NCBI RefSeq assembly: GCF_900155645.1
Contig: NZ_LT706985.1
Span: 310,001 to 374,000 of the forward strand
Origin: Vaginimicrobium propionicum
Lineage (GTDB): Bacteria; Actinomycetota; Actinomycetes; Propionibacteriales; Propionibacteriaceae
Reading direction: 5' to 3'
DNA: 64,000 bases
Each line of letters begins with the position of its first letter. Positions within the stretch are counted from its first letter, which is position 1. This document shows positions 57,250 to 64,000 of this stretch, in pieces. The translations under genes and the position numbers were made by a program. Under the pieces are notes generated by a model. It was not told where the DNA came from. It searched no databases and worked only from the letters and a program-made list of their open reading frames with translations.

Positions 57250-59238
57250 TTAGTGACCCGCACGCTGTACAGACAGAATGTGAGCCGGATGTGCCGGGTC
57301 AAGTGCCACATAGTTATTGCGACCCCAAACAAATTTTCGGCCAGTCAATTCGTCGAAGACACCCATCAATTCGTCATCTGCCAAATCAATAGCGCGTTCA
57401 TTAATTATTACTTCGCCAGCGACTGCCTCATGTGGGTTGAGGCTGCAAACTACGATAACTTGGTCTTCGCCGTCAGTCTTTACATACGCCAAAATATCGT
57501 CACTGGTGGTTTCCAGAACTGATACCTGACGCAATTGCTGCAAAGCTGGGTGATTGCGTCGAATCTTGTTAAGGTCACGCATCAGCTCGTTAAGGTTTGG
57601 CTCCTTGTTGTAGTCTCTTGGCCTAAATTCATATTTCTCGGAGCGATCATAGACCTCCATGTCCGGGCGCGGCGCCTCATGTTCGAAGAATTCAAAGCCT
57701 GAATAAATACCCCAAGATGGAGTCATCGTAGAGGCTAAAATCATTCGAATAGCAAAGGCTGCCGGCGCTCCAGAACGCACCTGGAATGGATTGATATCTG
57801 GAGTATTCACAAAGAAATTAGGACGCATATAGTCGGCAGTCTCGGTGGCAACCTCCATCAAGTAGCTGGCTAATTCCTTCTTGGTTGAGCGCCAAGTGAA
57901 ATATGTGTAGGACTGCTGGAAACCGACCTTTCCAAGGTTACCCATTACGACCGGACGTGAGAATGCCTCAGCTAGGAAAACAACCTCAGGATTAGTACGT
58001 CGAATATCTTTCAGTAAGCGTTCCCAGAATTGCAGCGGCTTAGTATGCGGATTATCCACTCTGAAAATAGTGATGCCATGATCTATCCAGAAATGAACTA
58101 GACGCAATACCTCGTTGTAGATGCCTTCAGGATCGTTATCGAAATTAATTGGGTAGATATCCTGATATTTTTTCGGCGGATTTTCTGCATAGGCGATAGT
58201 GCCGTCTGGGCGGATAGTGAACCACTCGGGGTGGTCTTTCACCCATGGATGATCCGGAGAAGCTTGCAGAGCAAAATCGAGGGCAACTTCTAATCCAAGT
58301 GACTTAGCCTTAGCCATGAACTTGTCAAAGTCCGCCATGGTGCCCAATTCTGGATTGACGGTGTCATGACCGCCTGCTGGGCTACCGATAGCCCAAGGTG
58401 AGCCAGGATCGTCAGGGTGGGCTTCAGTGGAGTTATTAGGCCCTTTCTTAAAAGCCTCTCCGATAGGGTGAATTGGCGTTATATAGGCAACATCGAAGCC
58501 TAAATCAGCGATTCTTTCTAACTGGTCGTAGCAATCCGCGAAGGTTCCAGAATGCCAAAGCCCATCCTCGTCCTGCCAAGCTCCTTGAGAGCGAGGGAAG
58601 AATTCGTACCATGAGCCATAGAGAGCTCGCTGGCGCTCTACAAAAATACGGTAGGTATCGTCGGGTGTGAGGAATTTGCGGACGGAATATTTCGTCATTG
58701 CCTCATCAAGCTTTACGGTGTTGACCAGATCGGCTAACTCTTGTGGGTCAACATCATCGCGCAAGCCATCGATGGCTTGGCGAATTGTTAAAGCACTAGC
58801 TTCATCGCCCGCCTTTGCAGCGGCTTCCGCTGCCGGTTTCAGCAGCAACTGTCCTTCCATGCAGACCAGCGAAACATCTTGGCCGAGCGGCAACTTAACC
58901 TCAGCATTGTGGTGCCATGTGTGCCATTCGTCGGCGAAACCTTCGACGCGGAAAGTCCATTCACCTAATTCATCTGGACGAAACCAGGCACGAAAGATAT
59001 CTAGCCCTTGAGGCCAGATTTGTTTCATGTCTATGCGGCTAGTTTTGCCGGAAGGTGAAGTTAACACAACATGGGCACCGACCTTGTCGTGTCCTTCTCT
59101 GATTACGCGGGCGGTAATTGGGATATTCTCGCCAAGGGTCGCTTTAGATGGGTAGGCCCCGTTTTCAATCACGGGCTCCACCTGGCCGACTGGGATTCTT
59201 CCGAAACCGACGGGGGAGCCGAATTGTTGTTTACTCAC
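57250..59238 (-). CDS. glgE: Alpha-1,4-glucan:maltose-1-phosphate maltosyltransferase
   Basis: GH13_3 enzyme that extends alpha-glucan from maltose 1-phosphate, about 662 residues from the GTG at 59238. Key residues: nucleophile Asp in GITIFRVDNPHTKP, acid Glu in FLAEAFSRP, and Asp in NTPDINPF. N-terminal family start (FGRIPVGQVEPVIENGAYPS) begins soon after GTG 59238. AGGAAG immediately abuts that GTG, so spacing is poor; ATG 59295 and ATG 59322 would lengthen the protein by 19-28 unconserved residues. TreS and Mak, which make maltose 1-phosphate, are not in the window. Confidence 0.93.
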   Translation of the reverse strand: MSKQQFGSPVGFGRIPVGQVEPVIENGAYPSKATLGENIPITARVIREGHDKVGAHVVLTSPSGKTSRIDMKQIWPQGLDIFRAWFRPDELGEWTFRVEGFADEWHTWHHNAEVKLPLGQDVSLVCMEGQLLLKPAAEAAAKAGDEASALTIRQAIDGLRDDVDPQELADLVNTVKLDEAMTKYSVRKFLTPDDTYRIFVERQRALYGSWYEFFPRSQGAWQDEDGLWHSGTFADCYDQLERIADLGFDVAYITPIHPIGEAFKKGPNNSTEAHPDDPGSPWAIGSPAGGHDTVNPELGTMADFDKFMAKAKSLGLEVALDFALQASPDHPWVKDHPEWFTIRPDGTIAYAENPPKKYQDIYPINFDNDPEGIYNEVLRLVHFWIDHGITIFRVDNPHTKPLQFWERLLKDIRRTNPEVVFLAEAFSRPVVMGNLGKVGFQQSYTYFTWRSTKKELASYLMEVATETADYMRPNFFVNTPDINPFQVRSGAPAAFAIRMILASTMTPSWGIYSGFEFFEHEAPRPDMEVYDRSEKYEFRPRDYNKEPNLNELMRDLNKIRRNHPALQQLRQVSVLETTSDDILAYVKTDGEDQVIVVCSLNPHEAVAGEVIINERAIDLADDELMGVFDELTGRKFVWGRNNYVALDPAHPAHILSVQRAGH

Positions 59239-59302
59239 CTTCCTAACCGTATCGGCATTTGGGCACCTACGTGCGGGTTGCCAATCAACTTCCATCGAAT
59301 AT

Positions 59303-59317
59303 CTTTGCTTGGCAAAG
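59303..59317. promoter_or_regulatory. Palindrome in the glgE-glgP divergent region
   Basis: CTTTGC-TTG-GCAAAG is a perfect 6+6 inverted repeat with a 3-base spacer, and a third GCAAAG half-site lies at 59323-59328. It sits in the only intergenic region between the divergent glgE and glgP genes, so it is a candidate operator for a sugar-responsive repressor such as a LacI-type protein. No regulator is encoded nearby, so the identity is unknown. Confidence 0.4.
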
Positions 59318-59367
59318 TGCATGCAAAGCAGTTCTTGGTATGGGTAAGTCTCCGATAAGCTGTTCGG

Positions 59368-61914
59368 GTGCGTGCTATTAGACGTTTCATAGTTCAGCCG
59401 GTTTTCCCGGAACCGTTGCGTGAGTTGCCTAAACTTGCAAAGAATCTTCGTTGGGTGTGGCATCAAGAGACTAAAGATCTCTTCCGCGCCATCGACCCTG
59501 ATCTATGGTCAGATTGTCGAGGCAACCCCTTAAAATTGCTATCCCAGGTGTCATCCGAAAGACTTAGTCTGCTCTCGAATGACCGGCGATTTTTACGCAA
59601 CTTGGAACGGGTTAGTGCTGATCTCGAAGACTATATGACAGCTGATTCTTGGTATCAGGGTTTTGCTGCCAATCACCCCCAGGCTCCGAAATCGATCGCT
59701 TATTTTTCTGCAGAATTCGGCATTGACAAGGTATTGCCACAATATTCCGGCGGGCTTGGGATTCTAGCTGGGGATCACTTAAAGTCCGCTTCCGATACTG
59801 GTACGCCGATTATCGGTGTGGGTTTGCTCTATCAGCATGGTTATTTTGTACAGTCTCTAAATGCCCAAGGTTGGCAACAAGAGCGCTATCCGGTCTTGGA
59901 TCCAAACGAGTTACCAGTCACGTTATTAGAGCACGACGGTAAGCCTGCTGCCTTCACAATTCGTATTGGTGGCCGTGATGTTAAAACCCAAATATGGACG
60001 GCTCAAGTTGGTCGTGTTCCGTTGTTGCTGATGGATACCAACGTAGAAGGCAATGCTAGCCAAGATCGGTTGATTACCGACAAGCTATACGGTGGCGGTT
60101 CTGATCATCGTCTCGAACAAGAGGTACTACTAGGTATCGGCGGGGTACGTGCATTGCGCATTTATTGCGAGTTGACGGCAACCCCTGATCCGCAGGTCTA
60201 TCACGCCAATGAAGGCCATGCCGGTTTTCTTGGTCTGGAGCGCATTCGCGAATATATGAGTCAAGACGGTGAGGATTTCGATACGGCATTAGAGAAAACT
60301 AGAGCTGGCACGGTGTTTACTACCCACACTCCAGTACCTGCTGGTATCGATAGATTCACAGTCGATCAGGTTCGCAACCAATTCACGGATTTTGCTCCCC
60401 TAGAGGTAAACCAGATCATCGCTTTAGGGATAGAAGACTACGCTGGTGGAGACCCTTCCCGCTTCAATATGGCCGCTATGGGGTTGAGATTAAGTCAACG
60501 CGCAAACGGGGTTTCTGAACTACATGGTCAGGTTAGCCGAGAAATGTTTGCTGCACTTTGGCCTGGCTTTGATACCTCTGAGGTGCCTATCACCTCGGTT
60601 ACTAACGGTGTACACCAAGCCACTTGGATTCATCCCGAATTATTGGAATTGCTTGAGTCGCCAGCTGGCAATTCGTCCTCTGTTGTGGACGGTTACGACT
60701 GGAATGCTCTAGAGCACGTTGAAGATAACACCTTGTGGACTCTGAAACGTCAAATGCGTGGCGAGATGATTGCCATGGCCAGGCAGCGTTTGACTGCTAG
60801 CTGTAAAGCGCGCAAGCAAAACGCAGATTGGGTTGCTACCGCCTTAAATCCGCATACTCTAACTATTGGTTTCGCGCGTCGGGCTGCCTCCTATAAGAGG
60901 TTGACTTTGATGCTTAACCAGCCTGAACGATTGAAGAAATTACTGACTGATCCTCAACGCCCGGTTCAGATAGTGATTGCTGGCAAGGCTCATCCTGCTG
61001 ATGATGGTGGCAAAGGTCTGATTCAGCAGATGGTGCATTTCAGCGAGCAAGAAGACGTTAAAGGATGTATCGTATTTCTTCCTGACTACGATATTTCCTT
61101 GTCTCGCCCGCTGTTTCCTGGTTGCGATGTGTGGCTAAATAATCCGTTACGTCCCCTAGAGGCGTGTGGCACATCAGGTATGAAAGCTGCCCTTAATATG
61201 GCCATGAACCTATCTGTTCGTGACGGTTGGTGGGATGAATGGTTCGATGATGCTTGGGGCTGGCAGATTCCTTCTGCTGAGGGGATTGCCGATCCTCTAG
61301 AGCGGGACCAAATCGAAGCAGACGCTATCTACGACATTATTGAGCGTGAAATAGTGCCAGCTTTTTATGAGCGTGACGCTAACGGCATTCCGCAGCGTTG
61401 GGTTACTATGATGCGCTCAGCAATCTCGGGGCTAGGCCCCAAAGTGCTTGCCACCCGGATGGTACGTGATTATGTAACCAAACTGTACACGCCAGCCGCT
61501 ATCGCTTCAGCCAAGCTTGAAGGCAATAGCAATGCTGCCCAATTAGCATCCTGGAAACTTCGGGTGCGTAATTTATGGTCGAATGTTCGCGTAGAGCGGG
61601 TAGAAGCTAATGTTGCTCAAAGCGTTGAGGTTGGTTGTGTCAGTGAATTCACCGGTTTTGTTAACTTAGGTGGCCTGTCTCCCGAAGACGTTGAGGTTGA
61701 ACTGGTCGCCGGCCCAGTCAACGATGACGATGAATTGGAAGACGTCCACATCGTAAAGATGAGTCTGGCTGAAAGCCCAAGCAATAGCTCGCACGTATTT
61801 AAGGCTCAAATCACTTCGCATAGTGCTGGAGTATTCGGATTTACTGTACGAGTGGTGCCATGGCATCCGCTGCTGGCTTCGCGCGCAGAGATGGGCTTAT
61901 CTTCTCTGGCTTGA
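59368..61914 (+). CDS. glgP: Alpha-glucan (glycogen/maltodextrin) phosphorylase
   Basis: Releases glucose 1-phosphate from alpha-glucan using phosphate and PLP, 848 residues. The N-terminal ~100 residues are the DUF3417 domain (PELRELPKLAKNLRWVW-type, here PEPLRELPKLAKNLRWVW). Catalytic parts include AYFSAEFGID, HANEGHAGFL and the PLP Lys in GTSGMKAALNMAMN. GTG start at 59368 without an obvious ribosome site. Its glucose 1-phosphate would go to the pgm product. The C-terminus has a beta-rich appended segment (EVGCVSEFTGFVNLGGLS). Confidence 0.95.
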   Translation: MRAIRRFIVQPVFPEPLRELPKLAKNLRWVWHQETKDLFRAIDPDLWSDCRGNPLKLLSQVSSERLSLLSNDRRFLRNLERVSADLEDYMTADSWYQGFAANHPQAPKSIAYFSAEFGIDKVLPQYSGGLGILAGDHLKSASDTGTPIIGVGLLYQHGYFVQSLNAQGWQQERYPVLDPNELPVTLLEHDGKPAAFTIRIGGRDVKTQIWTAQVGRVPLLLMDTNVEGNASQDRLITDKLYGGGSDHRLEQEVLLGIGGVRALRIYCELTATPDPQVYHANEGHAGFLGLERIREYMSQDGEDFDTALEKTRAGTVFTTHTPVPAGIDRFTVDQVRNQFTDFAPLEVNQIIALGIEDYAGGDPSRFNMAAMGLRLSQRANGVSELHGQVSREMFAALWPGFDTSEVPITSVTNGVHQATWIHPELLELLESPAGNSSSVVDGYDWNALEHVEDNTLWTLKRQMRGEMIAMARQRLTASCKARKQNADWVATALNPHTLTIGFARRAASYKRLTLMLNQPERLKKLLTDPQRPVQIVIAGKAHPADDGGKGLIQQMVHFSEQEDVKGCIVFLPDYDISLSRPLFPGCDVWLNNPLRPLEACGTSGMKAALNMAMNLSVRDGWWDEWFDDAWGWQIPSAEGIADPLERDQIEADAIYDIIEREIVPAFYERDANGIPQRWVTMMRSAISGLGPKVLATRMVRDYVTKLYTPAAIASAKLEGNSNAAQLASWKLRVRNLWSNVRVERVEANVAQSVEVGCVSEFTGFVNLGGLSPEDVEVELVAGPVNDDDELEDVHIVKMSLAESPSNSSHVFKAQITSHSAGVFGFTVRVVPWHPLLASRAEMGLSSLA

Positions 61915-61926
61915 TGAGAGAGCATT

Positions 61927-61962
61927 GCTAGGGTTTCTAGAGAATCTTCTAGAAACCCTAGC
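61927..61962. terminator. Perfect 15-bp hairpin between glgP and glgX
   Basis: GCTAGGGTTTCTAGA (61927-61941) and its exact complement (61948-61962) flank a 6-base loop. It lies between the convergent glgP and glgX genes and can serve as a terminator in both directions, though U-tracts are short. Confidence 0.75.
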
Positions 61963-61981
61963 CCTATTGGGCTGTCTAGGG

Positions 61982-64000
61982 TTAGGTACTGACCGTAACA
62001 TTCATGTAGACGACGCTGCGTCCTGGCATGGTGAATGATTCGCCAGGGGTGAAACTGGTCTTTTCGAATTCATCATTTTCGCCAGTGTGGGCTCGGATCT
62101 CGAAGTGTTGTCCCCAGTTTTTTGGTGGCAAGGTCACGTTGATTGGTTCAGCACCTGCATAGAACCAGATCAATAACGCGTGAGAGGCGTCTGACAAATA
62201 CATCCCTAGTAGTTGTCGGGCAGGATCGTGCCAATCAGATTGGTTTAATTCTCCGTCGCGACCATTCATCCACGACAACCGAATTCTGTCGAGTTCATCC
62301 CCATCAGCATTTGTTACCGGCTCGTAAGGAACAAATTCTTCCTCACGAAGAAGCGGACTTTCTTGGCGCAAAAGCGTTAGCTTAGCCATTAATTCGGTGA
62401 CATCTTGCCATTGGCTAGCTTCTTCCCAGCTCAGCCAACTGATGGGAGTGTCTTGGCAGTAGGCATTGTTATTGCCCTGCTGGGTGCGGCCGATCTCGTC
62501 GCCGGCAGTAACCATCGGTACGCCCTTACTTAGTATCAAGGTCGCTAACATATTGCGTACCTGGCGGTGGCGAAGTCTATTTATCTCAACATCATCAGTT
62601 TCGCCCTCTACGCCACAATTCCAAGAGCGGTTGTCGTTGGAGCCATCACGGTTGAATTCCCCATTTAGTTCATTATGTTTCTCGTTATAGGTAACCAAGT
62701 CACGCAGGGTGAAACCGTCGTGGGCAGTGACGAAATTTATTGAACTAGAAGACTTACGAGTTGTGGTATTAAAAATGTCTGCTGAACCAGCCAGTCTGGT
62801 AGCTAATTCCTGAACTCCTCGGACGTGCCCGCGCCAATAATCACGAATAAAGCCGCGATAGCGGTCATTCCATTCACTCCACTTAGGTCCCCAATTACCG
62901 ACCTGGTAGCCGAACGGCCCGACATCCCATGGCTCAGCGATCAGCTTAATATCTTTGAAAGTTGGGTCGGTTTCTAGAATCTTCTTGAATTCATGGTTGT
63001 GATCTACGCGGTGATTAGCGTCCCGAATTAGCTCAGTGGCTAGATCAAAACGGAACCCATCAACCCCCATTTCGCAAACCCAGTAACGCAATGACTCGAT
63101 AACCAGTCCAAGCACATCTGCGTGTGAGGTGTCGAATGAATTGCCGCAGCCGGTAACGTCATAGTCGTTGCGTAAGTCCTGGCTCAAGCGGTAATAGCCA
63201 GCGTGATCAATGCCGCGATAGGACAAGGTCGGTCCTTCATGACCGCCTTCACCAGTGTGGTTATAGACCACGTCAAGAATGACCTCAATGTCTGCTTCGT
63301 GCAGTTTGGTTACCATCTTTTTGAATTCGGTAACTTGCTGACCGACCGTTCCGACTGAGCAATACGCAGCGTGTGGGGCGAAAAAACCTAAGGTGTTATA
63401 GCCCCAATAGTTATGCAGCCCTCGTCTTATTAAGAGTGGCTCAGATACGAAATGCTGTACCGGCATCAGTTCGACGGCTGTCACTCCGATGCTCTTCAAA
63501 TAATCAATTACCGCTGGATAGGCTAAACCAGCGTAGGTGCCGCGCAAATGTTCGGGGACATCGGGATGTTGTCGAGTGAAGCCTCTAACGTGTAATTCGT
63601 AGATGAGTGAGTCACTCATTGAGCGACGCCGTGCAATGGGTTTTGGTGGGGCAGTGGGTTCAACTACTACTGACAATGGAACTGCCCCGGCTGAATCATG
63701 GAAATCTGGCAGATAGTTAGACTCTGCCGTGTGATCTAGGATTGAGCCAGAGTAATCTACTCCAGCAGTAATCGCCTTAGCTCTAGGATCCACCAAAAGC
63801 TTCGCCGGATTAGCGCGTAATCCTTTATCAGGCGCCCACTGCCCATGGACACGAAAACCGTATCGTTGAGTTGCGCGAATACCTGGAACGAAGACTTGCC
63901 ATACCCCTAGCTTGGGCACCATTTCGATATTGTGCTGGGTTTCGTCTTGGTTAAATAGGGCGAGTTCTACACGGGTGGCTCTCGGAGCCCACAGTCCGAA
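61982..64000 (-). CDS. glgX: Glycogen debranching enzyme GlgX (N-terminus beyond the right edge)
   Basis: GH13 enzyme that removes alpha-1,6 branches left by phosphorylase. At least 672 residues are visible. The frame is open to the last base (64000), the terminal codons reading FGLWAPRATRVELALFNQD, so the gene is cut by the window edge. The ATG at 63922 is internal. Catalytic parts are VDGFRFDLATEL (nucleophile), KLIAEPWDVG (acid) and VTAHDGFTLRD. The CBM48-like N-terminus is represented by the cut segment. It is convergent with glgP. Confidence 0.95.
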   Translation of the reverse strand, partial: FGLWAPRATRVELALFNQDETQHNIEMVPKLGVWQVFVPGIRATQRYGFRVHGQWAPDKGLRANPAKLLVDPRAKAITAGVDYSGSILDHTAESNYLPDFHDSAGAVPLSVVVEPTAPPKPIARRRSMSDSLIYELHVRGFTRQHPDVPEHLRGTYAGLAYPAVIDYLKSIGVTAVELMPVQHFVSEPLLIRRGLHNYWGYNTLGFFAPHAAYCSVGTVGQQVTEFKKMVTKLHEADIEVILDVVYNHTGEGGHEGPTLSYRGIDHAGYYRLSQDLRNDYDVTGCGNSFDTSHADVLGLVIESLRYWVCEMGVDGFRFDLATELIRDANHRVDHNHEFKKILETDPTFKDIKLIAEPWDVGPFGYQVGNWGPKWSEWNDRYRGFIRDYWRGHVRGVQELATRLAGSADIFNTTTRKSSSSINFVTAHDGFTLRDLVTYNEKHNELNGEFNRDGSNDNRSWNCGVEGETDDVEINRLRHRQVRNMLATLILSKGVPMVTAGDEIGRTQQGNNNAYCQDTPISWLSWEEASQWQDVTELMAKLTLLRQESPLLREEEFVPYEPVTNADGDELDRIRLSWMNGRDGELNQSDWHDPARQLLGMYLSDASHALLIWFYAGAEPINVTLPPKNWGQHFEIRAHTGENDEFEKTSFTPGESFTMPGRSVVYMNVTVST

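Noticed and set aside
63922-63924. ATG at 63922 as the start of glgX
   Set aside because: The frame continues to the window edge with GlgX-like sequence, so the gene is truncated by the window rather than starting there.

Overview
The window is a gene-dense stretch of a mid-GC (roughly half G+C by eye) member of the Actinomycetota, most plausibly an Actinomycetales relative. The evidence is a set of genes typical of that phylum: NucS mismatch endonuclease, DUF5709 and DUF2550 proteins, single-chain GlyRS, long LeuA with a leader peptide, the GlgE route, the rho-rpmE-prfA-prmC-tsaC-wecA-atp gene order, and a long ATP synthase delta subunit. The species cannot be named from the sequence alone. 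No rRNA, CRISPR array, insertion sequence or prophage is visible. No gap between genes exceeds 300 bases; the longest (12912-13097, 21864-22029, 31828-32016) are described as features or findings.

Layout. 1-5965: a tightly overlapped operon with a BMP-family (nucleoside-type) ABC importer, a PfkB kinase and an AllA-like cupin. 6051-7430 (-): a purple-acid-phosphatase-like metallophosphoesterase. 7473-12911: tgt, a DUF5709 gene, then phoH-ybeY-corC-era. 12969-14846: leuA behind a leader peptide and a pseudoknot-capable hairpin. 14883-17189: a large old-yellow-enzyme/FAD oxidoreductase. 17193-18797: divergent uppS and recO. 18799-21863 (-): znuA-znuC-znuB-zur with a Zur-box-like operator over the znuA start. 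22030-25733: glyS, dusB, dgt. 25708-28340 (-): two tandem GT87-like membrane proteins, then tRNA-Arg(CCG). 28524-31827: lysA, hom and thrH (aspartate-family amino acids). 32017-45769: rho, rpmE, then one nearly gapless run prfA-prmC-tsaC-wecA-atpI-atpZ-atpBEFHAGDC-DUF2550. 45778-48152: a lipoate ligase with its accessory domain fused at the N-terminus, and a secreted coiled-coil wall hydrolase. 48160-49923 (-): PduO cobalamin adenosyltransferase, alpha/beta hydrolase and a small Cys/His protein. 49998-50687: nucS. 50730-54281 (-): DivIVA-like coiled coil, methylmalonyl-CoA epimerase and phosphoglucomutase. 54346-55248: thioredoxin/TPR protein. 55334-64000: glgB, glgE, glgP and glgX (cut by the right edge).

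How the genes work together. Pgm, GlgB, GlgE, GlgP and GlgX form a near-complete alpha-glucan storage and mobilisation set. PduO and the epimerase point to a B12-dependent methylmalonyl-CoA route elsewhere in the genome. Hom with ThrH suggests that homoserine (and/or phosphoserine) phosphate chemistry uses a HAD enzyme. The Znu operon carries its own regulator. Translational coupling is pervasive: many neighbours overlap as ATGA or GTGA, and dusB appears to use the analogous CTGA. Most of the window is core housekeeping. The points most worth a second look are the 5' transporter/kinase/cupin operon, the leuA leader, two probable CTG start codons, the hom-thrH pairing, and small regulatory palindromes.
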